From Caulobacteraceae bacterium (GTDB taxonomy: Bacteria; Pseudomonadota; Alphaproteobacteria; Caulobacterales; Caulobacteraceae), in assembly GCA_027487945.1 (NCBI GenBank), contig JAIYCQ010000001.1, positions 1 through 54,184 on the forward strand: DNA of 54,184 nucleotides. The letters are read 5' to 3'. This document shows, piece by piece, positions 46,146 to 54,184 of this stretch. Under the pieces are notes generated by a model. That model saw only the letters and a program-made list of their open reading frames with translations, searched no databases and was not told where the DNA came from. Both the position numbers and the translations under genes were made by a program. Numbering within the stretch: position 1 is the stretch's first letter; each line of letters begins with the position of its first letter.

Positions 46146-49111
46146 CCGGCCCCTTCGAGCGTGCGGCCCCCCGCTGGTTCTCGATCCCGGCTCACCGGCC
46201 CTTCCTTGACGATCTGGCGACGGGCCTCGTCGCCGCCCTGCCCGACCCCGAGGCTCTGGCCGAGGCGGTGGTTCTCGTTCCGACCCGGCGCGGAGCGCGC
46301 GTTCTGGCCGAGGCTTTCGTCGGCGCGGTCGGCGGCCGCGCGACCCTGCTGCCGCAGATCCGCGCCATCGGCGACCTCGACGAGGGCGAGCCGCCGTTCG
46401 AGCCGGGCGACCTGTCGCTGGACATCCCGCCCGCCGTCGATCCGCGCACGCGGCGGTTCGAGCTGGCCCGGCTGGTGGCGCGCGACGGCGCGCTCGGCCG
46501 CCGGCTGGACGCCGCCGGCGCTCTGGAGATGGCCGACGCCCTGGCCCGCTTTCTGGATGATCTGCAGATCGAGGAGGTCAAAGGCGCGGCCGACCGGCTC
46601 GACGGGCTGGTCGAGCTGGACATGGCCGCCCACTGGCGGCGATCGACCGGCCTCCTCCGTATCGCGCTGGACGCCTGGCCCGTCTGGCTGGCGCAGCGGG
46701 GTCTGATCGATGTCGCCGAGCGCCGGGTCCGTCTCCTGGACGCCCTGACCGACCAGTGGACCCGCCACCCGCCGGCCCATCCGCTGATCGCCGCCGGCTC
46801 GACCGGCACGGCGCCGGCCACCGCACGCCTGCTGGTCGCCGTCGCGCAGGCTCCGCGCGGCGCCGTGGTCCTGCCCGGCCTCGACGAGGGCCTGGCCGAC
46901 ACCGCCTGGCGCAAGGTCGAGGACCAGCACCCCCAGGCGGCGATGAAGCGCCTTCTGGAGGTCCACGCCCGGGTCGATCGCGCGGCGGTCATCCCCTGGC
47001 TGCCCGACGCCGACAGTCGCGGCCGCTGGCGCCGTCGGGTGATCAACGAGGCGCTGCGTCCCGCCGAGGCCACCGCCGACTGGCGCAAGGTGCTGGACGA
47101 CCTGCGCCGCGAGGGCGCCGTCGACGGAGTCGACCCGCTGGCGGAGGGCCTGACCGGCCTGTCCGTCATCGCCACCCGGCATGAGGAAGAGGCTGCCGAC
47201 GTCTGCGCCCTGCTGTTGCGCGAGACGCTGGAAGATCCCGACCGCACCTGCGCCCTCGTGACCCCCGACCTGGCCCTGGCCCGACGGGTCAGCGCCCGGC
47301 TGGCGCGGTTCGGCGTCATCGCCGACTCCTCTGCCGGCGCGCCGCTGGCGGGCTTTCCGATCGCCGTTCTGGCGCGGCTGGTCGCCGACCAGGCCGTCGA
47401 CCCGCTGTCCCCGGTCCTTCTGCTGGCCATCCTCAAACATCCCCTGACGGCGCTCGACCGCCTGCCGGAGGATCTGGCGAGGGCGGCGGTCCAGCTCGAA
47501 CGCGCCGGCCTGCGCGGTCCCCGGTCCGGCGACCGGGAGGCCCTGCTGGCCCGTCTCGAGGACACCGACGCCCGGGCGCTGGCCGATGACCTGTTCAGCG
47601 CGCTGGACATCCTCGGCCTCGCCTTCGTCGACGGCGAGGCCGCCGTCGACGACGCGGCGCGCGGACTGACCCTGGCGCTGGAAGCCCTCGGCGGGCCGGG
47701 CGTCTGGAACGGCGCCGATGGCGAGTGCGCCGCCGCCCTGCTGGCCGGGCTGATCGAGGACGGCGCCGCCCTGCCGACCGTCTCGCCACGCAACTTCGTG
47801 GACCTGCTGGCCATGCTGCTCGACGGCGAGAGTCTGCGGTCCGGCGGCGTGCATCCGCGCCTGCGCATCCTGGGCGCCCTGGAGGCGCGGCTGCTCCGTG
47901 CCGACCGGCTGGTGCTGGCGGGCCTCGAGGACGGGGTCTGGCCGCGCGGCGCGCCGATCGACCCCTTCCTGTCGCGGCCCATGCGCGAGCGGCTCGGCCT
48001 TCCGTCGCCCGAGCGGCGACTGGGCCTGACCGCCCATGACTTCGCCCAGGCCGCCTGCGCGCCGCAGGTGACCCTGGTTCACAGCCATCGCCGCGAGGGC
48101 TCGCCCGCCGTCGAATCCCGCTGGCTCTGGCGGCTGCGCACCCTGGCGCGCGGGGCCGGCCTCACCCTGCCCGGGCGGCCCGAGCTGCTCGACTGGGCCG
48201 GGGCCCTGGACGCGCCCGGTCCTTACGCCCCCTGTGAACGGCCCAATCCCAGGCCGCCGGTCGCGGATCGCCCCGACCGCTTTGCGGTCACCCGTATCGA
48301 GGCCCTGACCCGCGATCCCTACGGCGTCTGGGCGCGCGATATCCTTCGGCTGTTCCGCCTCGACCGCCCCGACGAGCCGGTGGAGTCGAAGGCGCGCGGC
48401 ACCGCGATCCACACAGCCTTCGAGCGGTTCGCCGAGGCCTGGGCCGACGGCGAGCCGGCCGACGCCCCCGGCCTGTTCGAGCGGCTCTACCTCGACGCCC
48501 TGGTCGCCGAGGGACTGCCCCGGCCCGCCCTGGCCCGTGAACGGGCGCTGGCGCGCGAAGCGGCGCAGTGGGCGACCGGGCTGGAGCGCAGCCGCCGGGC
48601 CGACGGGCGGGCGGTCCATGTCGAGCGGGAAGGGCGGCTGCCCCTGTCAGTCGAGGGGCGCAGCTTCACCCTCACCGCCAAGGCCGACCGCATCGAGGTC
48701 ACGCCCGAGGGCTTCGGCCACGTGCTCGACTTCAAGACCGGCGGCGCGCCGTCGCCCAAACAGATCAACACCGGCTTCTCACCGCAGCTGACCCTGACCA
48801 TGGCCATCCTGACGTCGGGGGGCTTCGAAGGGCTGAAGGTCTACGCGGGCGACCTGACCTATCTGAAGGTCACCGGCCGCAAGCCCGCCGGCGAGGTGCT
48901 GGTGCGCAAGCCCGCCGGGTCCGACAGCGAAGAGGCTGCCAAGCAGGCCTATGACGGCGTGATCAAGCTGCTGGCCCTCTATCAGGATCCCGAGCGGGGC
49001 TACCTGTCGCGCACCGCCCCGCAGTTCGTGAAGACCTGGGCGGGCGATCACGACCACCTGGCGCGGGTGTTCGAATGGTCGACCGGCTCGGACGGGGAGG
49101 CCGAGGAATGA
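46142..49111 (+). CDS. addB: Double-strand break repair protein AddB (alphaproteobacterial type)
   Basis: A 989-residue partner of AddA. The N-terminal half is an inactivated helicase: where a Walker A would be it reads VVLVPTRRGARVLAEAF, with no GKT/S. The C-terminal third is a RecB-type nuclease with the catalytic GHVLDFKTGGAPSPKQ and PQLTLTMAIL. I see no cysteine cluster at the C-terminus, so the Fe-S staple known from Bacillus AddB seems absent. The start is ATG 46142, overlapping the murU stop by 4 nt; the stop overlaps the addA start. Function: resects double-strand ends for RecA. Confidence 0.93.
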   Translation: MTGPFERAAPRWFSIPAHRPFLDDLATGLVAALPDPEALAEAVVLVPTRRGARVLAEAFVGAVGGRATLLPQIRAIGDLDEGEPPFEPGDLSLDIPPAVDPRTRRFELARLVARDGALGRRLDAAGALEMADALARFLDDLQIEEVKGAADRLDGLVELDMAAHWRRSTGLLRIALDAWPVWLAQRGLIDVAERRVRLLDALTDQWTRHPPAHPLIAAGSTGTAPATARLLVAVAQAPRGAVVLPGLDEGLADTAWRKVEDQHPQAAMKRLLEVHARVDRAAVIPWLPDADSRGRWRRRVINEALRPAEATADWRKVLDDLRREGAVDGVDPLAEGLTGLSVIATRHEEEAADVCALLLRETLEDPDRTCALVTPDLALARRVSARLARFGVIADSSAGAPLAGFPIAVLARLVADQAVDPLSPVLLLAILKHPLTALDRLPEDLARAAVQLERAGLRGPRSGDREALLARLEDTDARALADDLFSALDILGLAFVDGEAAVDDAARGLTLALEALGGPGVWNGADGECAAALLAGLIEDGAALPTVSPRNFVDLLAMLLDGESLRSGGVHPRLRILGALEARLLRADRLVLAGLEDGVWPRGAPIDPFLSRPMRERLGLPSPERRLGLTAHDFAQAACAPQVTLVHSHRREGSPAVESRWLWRLRTLARGAGLTLPGRPELLDWAGALDAPGPYAPCERPNPRPPVADRPDRFAVTRIEALTRDPYGVWARDILRLFRLDRPDEPVESKARGTAIHTAFERFAEAWADGEPADAPGLFERLYLDALVAEGLPRPALARERALAREAAQWATGLERSRRADGRAVHVEREGRLPLSVEGRSFTLTAKADRIEVTPEGFGHVLDFKTGGAPSPKQINTGFSPQLTLTMAILTSGGFEGLKVYAGDLTYLKVTGRKPAGEVLVRKPAGSDSEEAAKQAYDGVIKLLALYQDPERGYLSRTAPQFVKTWAGDHDHLARVFEWSTGSDGEAEE

Positions 49112-52100
49112 GCCTGCACGATCCCGCCCAGCGCCTTGCCGCCGATCCGGCCCTCAACGCCTTCGTCACCGCCAATGCCGGCTCGGGCAAGACCAAGACC
49201 CTGATCGACCGGGTGGCCCGGCTGCTGCTGGCCGATGTGCGGCCGGCCGCCATCCTCTGCGTCACCTACACCAAGGCCGCCGCCGCCGAGATGCAGCGCC
49301 GGCTGTTCGAGGTGCTCGGCGGCTGGTCGGTCATGGAGGACGAGGAGCTTAAGGCGAAGCTGTTCGAGCTGGAGGGTGATGCGGCGCCGCGCGACGAGAG
49401 GGGCCTCTCCAACGCCCGCACCCTGTTCGCCAAGGCTCTGGAGACGCCGGGCGGGCTGAAAATCCAGACCATCCACGCCTTCTGCGAGAAGCTGTTGCGG
49501 CGCTTCCCGGTCGAGGCCGGCGTATCCCCGACCTTCAAGGTCATGGATGACCAGGCCTCGGCCCTGATCGCGGCCGAGGCCCGGGCCGACGTGGCGCGCC
49601 GCGCCCTGGAGGCCGGCGATCTCGTGACCGATGCCTACGCCCGGATGGCCGTGGCGCTTGATTTCGACAGCTTCAACAAGATGTTCGCCGCGTTCGAGGC
49701 GAAGCGCGAGGCCATCGCGACCTACGTCGAGCACTGTGGCGGCCTCAAAGGCCTGCCGGCCGCCACCGCAAGGGTGTGCGGCTTCGACGATGGTCGCCTG
49801 CCCGACGCCGAGGCCATCCTGGCCGAGGCGCTGAGCCCGCCGGCGCTCGACCGCGAGGCCTGGAAGCGTCTGATGACCGCCGCCCTCGCCAGCACCAACG
49901 AGAATGACGTCGCCAAGGGGCGGCGGTGCGCCGAGATCGTCGAGGCCGCCGCCCTCGGAGATACCCGCGAGTCGCTGGTGATGGGCATTCTCTTCACCGA
50001 CAAGGCCGAGGCGCGCGCGCGGTCCCGCATCTTTACAAAGGCCATCGGCGAGCCGCTGAAGGACTGGCTCGAGGCGGAACAGGCCCGTGTAGCGGCAGCG
50101 CTCGAACGGTCCAGGGCTGCCCGGGTCGCGGAGGACACGGTTCTCGTCCTGGCGCTGGCCAGCGTCTATGCCGATGCCTACGAGACCGCCAAGGCCGATC
50201 GCGGGGCGCTCGACTTCGCCGACCTGATCAGCCGGACGCGCCGGCTCGTCGACGAACGACCGGACGCGGCCTGGGTGCTCTACAAGCTGGATGGCGGCAT
50301 CGACCACATCCTCGTCGACGAGGCCCAGGACACGGCGCCGGAGCAGTGGGACATCGTCCGCCGCCTTACCGGCGAGTTCTGGGCCGGCGCGGGTCTGCGC
50401 CAGCAGGGCGCGCCAGACCGGACCCTGTTCGTGGTCGGCGACGAGAAGCAGTCCATCTACAGCTTCCAGGGCGCCGACCCGCGCCGACTCCTCGACGAGA
50501 CCCAGCGCTACATCAGCGACATCGTCGCGGCCGGTCAGCCGGCAGCCGGCGTGCCCCTGGTGGTCTCCTACCGGTCGACGCCGCAGGTCCTGACCTTCGT
50601 CGATACCGTGTTCGTCGCGCCAGAGACCCGGAACGGCGTCCCGCCGCCGCGCGACCAGGATGTGGTCAGGCACAAGCCCTTCCGCGCCGACCACGCCGGC
50701 TGCGTCGACCTCTGGCCTCTGGACCGCGACGAGCCCGGCGAGGACCGGCAGGCCTGGGATGCCCCGCTGGACACGGAGGCCGAGACCTCCGCCAACCGGC
50801 GACTCGCGCGGCGGATCGCCGCCGAGGTCCAGGCCCTTGTCGAACGCGGCGACGCCGTCTTCGACAAACAGACCCGGACATGGCGCCCGGCCGGCTTCGG
50901 CGACGTGCTGGTGCTGGTCCGCCGGCGCAAGGTGCTGTTCGAGGAGATCATCCGCGAGCTCAAGCGCAGGGGCGTGCCCGTGGCCGGCGCCGACCGGCTG
51001 ACACTCTCGGCCCACATCGCCTTCGACGACCTGATGGCGCTCGCGCGCTTCATCCAGTTCCCGGACGACGACCTGACCCTGGCCGCCCTGCTGAAGACGC
51101 CCTTCTGCGGCCTGGCCGACGACGACATCTACACCCTGGCGAAGGATCGCAGGCCCGACAGCCTCTGGACGGTTCTGCGGCGGCGGGCGGGGGAGCAGCC
51201 CGGCTGGGCTGACGCCCTGACCTTCCTCGACACCGCCCGGGACCTGGCCGGAACCCGCTCGCCGTTCGACCTGTTCACCCGGGTGCTGGGCCTGACCGGG
51301 CCCGACGGCCGCTCGATGCGGGCGCGCCTGCTCACCCGTCTGGGACCGGAGGCGGGCGATGTGCTCGATGAGATCCTCGCCCGGACCCTCTCGGCCGAAG
51401 CCCAGGGCATGCGCGACCTCGAGACCCTCGTCCACGCCTTCGCCGGGCTCGACATCGCCGTGAAGCGCGAGATGGAGGGCGCCGGCGACGAGGTGCGGGT
51501 GATGACCGCCCACGGCTCCAAGGGTCTGGAGTCGCCGATTGTCTTCCTGCCGGAAACCACCGTGAAGGGCATGGGCAAGGGCTCGCCGCTGCTGGAGACT
51601 GTGGACGGCGGATTCCTCTGGAGCGCGAAGAAGGCCGACGATTGCGAGGCCAGCGCCGCCGCCCGCCAGCTCCGCGCCGACCGCGAGACCGATGAGGCCT
51701 GGCGCCTGCTCTATGTCGGCCTGACCCGGGCGCGCGACCGCCTGGTCCTGTGTGGTCGTATCGACGCCCGCACCAAGGATGAGAGTGTCGGCGGCTGGTA
51801 TGCGGCCCTGCGTCAGGCCTTCGCCCACCCGGACGTCGCCGGCGGCGTCCGCGCTGTCGAGGTCGACGGCTACAGCTTCCAGCGGTTCGGTCCTGATCCC
51901 GACCGCCGGCCACCGCAGGCTCGCGACGGCCGCACCGCCTCGCCGTTGCCGGCCTGGGCCCGGGGGAGTGCGCCGGTCGAGCCGCCGGCCCGGCGCTACG
52001 CCTCGCCCTCGCAGCTGGCAGACCAGACCTTCGGGCCCGCCCCCTCGCCGCTGGAGCGGGTCGAGGGGCTGGGCCGCTACCGGCGCGGGGAACTGATCCA

Positions 52101-52593
52101 CAGGCTGCTGCAACTGCTGCCCGACGTCGCGCCCGCCGATCGCCGGGACGCCGCGGCGCGTCTGCTCGATCGTGAGCGGGACCTGACCGAACCGCAGCGG
52201 CGGGAGATGCTGGCCGCCGCCTTCGGCGTGCTCGACGACCCGCGGTTCGCCGACGTCTTCGGCCCGGGCTCCCGGGCCGAGGCGGCCATCGGCGGGACCT
52301 CCCGACGGTTGCCGCCGGGCCTCGCCGTCTCCGGCCGGGTCGACCGGCTGCTGATCACGCCGGATCGGGTTCTGGTCGTGGACTACAAGACCAATCGCCC
52401 GGCGCCGGCCGATATCGCCGACGCCGACCCGGCCTATCTGATCCAGATGGCGGTCTATGCGGCTGTGCTGGAGGAGGTCTTCCCCGGCCGCCGCGTCGAG
52501 GCCGCGCTGGTCTGGACCGATGGACCGCGCCTGATGCCGGTTCCAGAAAACATCGTGGCCCGCACCCTCGCGGCCCTCCCCGGCGCCCATTGA
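49108..52593 (+). CDS. addA: Double-strand break repair helicase AddA
   Basis: An 1161-residue UvrD-type helicase-nuclease. Motifs: ANAGSGKTKTLIDR (about 26), CVTYTKAAAAEM, DEAQDTAPEQWD, FVVGDEKQSIYSFQGADP, VVSYRSTPQVLTF, MTAHGSKGLESPIVFLPE and LYVGLTRARDRLVL. The C-terminal nuclease has VLVVDYKTNRPAP. With AddB it makes the alphaproteobacterial equivalent of RecBCD. ATG 49108 overlaps the addB stop. The end of the gene holds the -35 of the trxA promoter. Confidence 0.95.
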   Translation: MSLHDPAQRLAADPALNAFVTANAGSGKTKTLIDRVARLLLADVRPAAILCVTYTKAAAAEMQRRLFEVLGGWSVMEDEELKAKLFELEGDAAPRDERGLSNARTLFAKALETPGGLKIQTIHAFCEKLLRRFPVEAGVSPTFKVMDDQASALIAAEARADVARRALEAGDLVTDAYARMAVALDFDSFNKMFAAFEAKREAIATYVEHCGGLKGLPAATARVCGFDDGRLPDAEAILAEALSPPALDREAWKRLMTAALASTNENDVAKGRRCAEIVEAAALGDTRESLVMGILFTDKAEARARSRIFTKAIGEPLKDWLEAEQARVAAALERSRAARVAEDTVLVLALASVYADAYETAKADRGALDFADLISRTRRLVDERPDAAWVLYKLDGGIDHILVDEAQDTAPEQWDIVRRLTGEFWAGAGLRQQGAPDRTLFVVGDEKQSIYSFQGADPRRLLDETQRYISDIVAAGQPAAGVPLVVSYRSTPQVLTFVDTVFVAPETRNGVPPPRDQDVVRHKPFRADHAGCVDLWPLDRDEPGEDRQAWDAPLDTEAETSANRRLARRIAAEVQALVERGDAVFDKQTRTWRPAGFGDVLVLVRRRKVLFEEIIRELKRRGVPVAGADRLTLSAHIAFDDLMALARFIQFPDDDLTLAALLKTPFCGLADDDIYTLAKDRRPDSLWTVLRRRAGEQPGWADALTFLDTARDLAGTRSPFDLFTRVLGLTGPDGRSMRARLLTRLGPEAGDVLDEILARTLSAEAQGMRDLETLVHAFAGLDIAVKREMEGAGDEVRVMTAHGSKGLESPIVFLPETTVKGMGKGSPLLETVDGGFLWSAKKADDCEASAAARQLRADRETDEAWRLLYVGLTRARDRLVLCGRIDARTKDESVGGWYAALRQAFAHPDVAGGVRAVEVDGYSFQRFGPDPDRRPPQARDGRTASPLPAWARGSAPVEPPARRYASPSQLADQTFGPAPSPLERVEGLGRYRRGELIHRLLQLLPDVAPADRRDAAARLLDRERDLTEPQRREMLAAAFGVLDDPRFADVFGPGSRAEAAIGGTSRRLPPGLAVSGRVDRLLITPDRVLVVDYKTNRPAPADIADADPAYLIQMAVYAAVLEEVFPGRRVEAALVWTDGPRLMPVPENIVARTLAALPGAH

Positions 52594-52618
52594 TGGGGAC
52601 CGACGGGGAGCCTACATC
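52590..52618 (+). promoter_or_regulatory. Housekeeping promoter for trxA
   Basis: TTGATGG (52590-52596, over the addA stop), 14 nt, CCTACATC (52611-52618): 6/7 and 7/8 matches to the Caulobacter sigma-73 consensus. RNA would start near 52625. The leader holds the hairpin GGGGGAC-cgctga-GTCCCCC (52632-52651) directly before the AGGGAGA ribosome site. Confidence 0.5.
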
Positions 52619-52669
52619 GTGGATTGAAGCCGGGGGACCGCTGAGTCCCCCGACCAGGGAGACATAGTC

Positions 52670-53002
52670 ATGAGCACCGTTGCTGTGACCGACGAGACTT
52701 TCGAACGCGATGTCCTGCAGGCTGAAAAGCCCGTCCTCGTGGATTTCTGGGCCGAGTGGTGCGGCCCGTGCAAGCAGATCGCCCCCGCCCTGGAGCAGAT
52801 CTCCGAGGAACTGGCCGACCATGTCACCATCGCCAAGGTGAACATCGAGGACAGCCCGACGACGCCCTCGCGCTACGGCGTGCGCGGCATTCCGACCATG
52901 ATGCTGTTCCGCGGCGGGCAGATGGCCTCGATGAAGGTCGGCGCCATGCCCAAGCAGAAGATCCTGGAATGGCTCTCCGAATCCGGCGTTCAGGCGGCAT
53001 AA
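52670..53002 (+). CDS. trxA: Thioredoxin
   Basis: A 110-residue thioredoxin. The active site WCGPC has Cys31 and Cys34, preceded by VLVDFWAEW; the cis-Pro is in RGIPTMMLF and the last helix is KQKILEWL. AGGGAGA lies upstream. It has its own promoter match, so it can be transcribed apart from addA. The position between addA and folC is the familiar Caulobacterales order as far as I recall. Confidence 0.97.
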   Translation: MSTVAVTDETFERDVLQAEKPVLVDFWAEWCGPCKQIAPALEQISEELADHVTIAKVNIEDSPTTPSRYGVRGIPTMMLFRGGQMASMKVGAMPKQKILEWLSESGVQAA

Positions 53003-53080
53003 GACCGCCTAGCCCGGATACCCGGTCTCTCATGGAACGGCCGTCGGGGCGACCCGGCGGCCGTTCTGCGTTCGTGCATG

Positions 53081-53174
53081 CTTCGACACGCGCTTCGAGC
53101 GCTGCTCAGCATGACGTAGGAGGGAAGCCTTCTTGCTACGTCATCCTGAGCAGGCCCGAAGGGCCGTGTCGAAG
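53081..53174. repeat. Intergenic cloverleaf repeat, copy C (best preserved)
   Basis: The outer stem is CTTCGACACG (53081-53090) with CGTGTCGAAG (53165-53174). Arm 1 is GCGCT-tcg-AGCGC; the long central arm pairs GCTCAGCATGACGTAG (53104-53119) with CTACGTCATCCTGAGC (53136-53151) at 15 of 16 positions; arm 3 is GGCCC-gaa-GGGCC. It sits between convergent trxA and folC and could end both transcripts. Confidence 0.65.
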
Positions 53175-53186
53175 GACGCGAGGCGC

Positions 53187-54184
53187 TCACTTCGGCCAGG
53201 TCGCCTCGTCCAGAGCCAGCACCTCGCCGGCCAGGTAGAGCGAGCCGCAGATCACCACATGCGGCGGCGGCCCCTCGGCGGCCAGCGCGGCGGCGAGGCC
53301 GGCCGTGACATCCGCGTGGGCCTCGGCCGTCAGGTCGAAGGTGCGGGCTGTCGCGACCAGTCGCTCCGCCGGGCTGGCGGCGTCCGCCTCGAAGCCGACG
53401 GCGTGGATGGCGGGGGCGAGGCCGGCGAAGGCGCTGAAGAAGCCCTCGGCGTCCTTGTTGGCCAGCAGGCCGCAGACCACCGCGACCGGGCGGCCGTCGC
53501 GGGCGGTCATGTCGCCGAGCAGCCGGGCCAGCGCGCGTGCGGCGTGGGGGTTGTGGCCGCCATCCAGCCACAGGTCGGCGCCGCGCGCCGTCGCCATCGC
53601 CGCCAGCGGCCCGGCCGTCAGCCGCTGCATCCGCGCCGGCCAGACGGCGGAGGCCACGCCCCGGCCGATGGCGTCCTCGTCGATCCGCGCCGTCCGCAAC
53701 TGCAGCGCGGCGACGGCGGCCAGCGTGGCGTTGTCGACCTGATGGACGCCGGGCAGGGACGGGGCGGGCAGGTCCAGCAGCCGATCCTCCAGCTGCACGC
53801 ACAGCCGGCCGCGCTCCAGCCAGCCGTCGAAGTCGACGCCCAGCGCCAGCATCGGCGCGCCCAGCGCCCGGGCGCGGGCCTCGATGACCGCGAAGGCTTC
53901 CGGCGACTGGCGGCCGACCACCACCGGCGCGCCCGGCTTGATGATCCCGGCCTTCTCGCCGGCGATGCTGGTCAGGTCATTGCCGAGGAACTCGTGGTGG
54001 TCGTGGTCGACCGGGGCGATGACGCTGACCGCCGGCCGTTCGAGGACGTTGGTGGCGTCAAGCGAGCCGCCCAGGCCCACCTCCAGCAGGCAGAGATCGG
54101 CCTCGACCTCGCTGAACGCCTGCAGGGCGGCGGCGGTGGTGATCTCGAAGAAGGTGATCGGCTCGCCGGCGTTGACCGCCTCGA
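53187..54184 (-). CDS. folC: Dihydrofolate / folylpolyglutamate synthase, 5' end cut off
   Basis: The C-terminal 331 residues or so of a Mur-ligase-like enzyme that attaches glutamate to dihydropteroate and folates. The frame is open to the right edge (LLEVGLGGSLDATNV precedes the first Met), so the Walker A and N-terminus are outside. Inside: VDHDHHEFLGNDLTSIAGEKAG, VHQVDNATLAAVAALQ, DGGHNPHAARALARLL and ICGSLYLAGEVLAL, all in family order. Convergent with trxA. Confidence 0.94.
   Translation of the reverse strand, partial: EAVNAGEPITFFEITTAAALQAFSEVEADLCLLEVGLGGSLDATNVLERPAVSVIAPVDHDHHEFLGNDLTSIAGEKAGIIKPGAPVVVGRQSPEAFAVIEARARALGAPMLALGVDFDGWLERGRLCVQLEDRLLDLPAPSLPGVHQVDNATLAAVAALQLRTARIDEDAIGRGVASAVWPARMQRLTAGPLAAMATARGADLWLDGGHNPHAARALARLLGDMTARDGRPVAVVCGLLANKDAEGFFSAFAGLAPAIHAVGFEADAASPAERLVATARTFDLTAEAHADVTAGLAAALAAEGPPPHVVICGSLYLAGEVLALDEATWPK

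Noticed and set aside
45950..48619. Open frame of about 889 codons on the minus strand
   Set aside because: Antisense to murU/addB; composition and lack of motifs mark it as a shadow.
49048..52590. Open frame of about 1180 codons on the minus strand
   Set aside because: It is the antisense shadow of addA in GC-rich DNA; its translation is low-complexity Arg/Gly/Gln-rich, has no domain and no ribosome site, whereas addA has every helicase motif.

Overview
The window is 54 kb of GC-rich (roughly 70% GC by eye), densely coding alphaproteobacterial chromosome, almost certainly from the Caulobacterales (Caulobacter/Phenylobacterium type). The best evidence is a DivL-type PAS kinase at 14121-16439, in which the phospho-acceptor histidine is a tyrosine. 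Supporting evidence comes from MmcB, the RegB/RegA/SenC set, an alpha-type AddAB, the dnaN...recF-gyrB and hrcA-grpE/rph groupings, and several promoters of the Caulobacter housekeeping type (TTGaCgS-N10-14-GCTANAWC). I see no rRNA, tRNA, CRISPR, prophage or insertion sequence. Most of the window is core genome.

Layout. 1-5.9 kb: 3' end of comM, an ABC-F ATPase, tryptophanase, zapE, a NudK-type Nudix hydrolase and a VOC protein. 6.1-11.2 kb: succinate dehydrogenase sdhC-D-A, then creD, then sdhB behind its own hairpin and probable promoter. 11.2-14.1 kb: a VapBC-type toxin-antitoxin pair, a small membrane protein and a ferredoxin reductase/ferredoxin pair. 14.1-22.9 kb: divL, a minimal zincin, a SWIM protein, a di-iron ferritin-like protein, a lipocalin, mmcB, regA, regB, senC and a small glycine-rich protein. 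23-29 kb: PHB depolymerase, a YgjP-like metallohydrolase, a class A PBP and recQ. 29-35 kb: gyrB-recF, three small genes and dnaN. 35.4-37.9 kb: grpE-hrcA divergent from rph. 38-39.2 kb: an XRE/DUF2975 membrane module plus an unannotated-size 38-residue membrane protein. 39.5-42.9 kb: rdgB-hemW and mmsA. 43-53 kb: a tightly overlapping run of an acyltransferase, tsaE, amgK, murU, addB and addA, then trxA. The window ends inside folC.

Themes. Respiration (SDH, RegBA/SenC redox sensing), DNA maintenance (ComM, RecQ, RecF, GyrB, DnaN, AddAB, MmcB, RdgB), cell cycle and envelope (DivL, ZapE, PBP1A, CreD, AmgK/MurU recycling) and proteostasis (GrpE/HrcA, thioredoxin).

I found no obvious large new defence or biosynthetic system. 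The most interesting unexplained structure lies between genes. Several intergenic elements of 95-150 bp fold into symmetric multi-arm, cloverleaf-like structures. Three copies of one family carry compensatory base changes in an arm closed by a constant GAA loop. Other points are four convergent gene pairs that share a CTAG as overlapping stop codons, several genes whose promoters imply leaderless mRNAs, coding-like sequence directly after the dnaN stop with no normal start codon, and the interrupted SDH operon.
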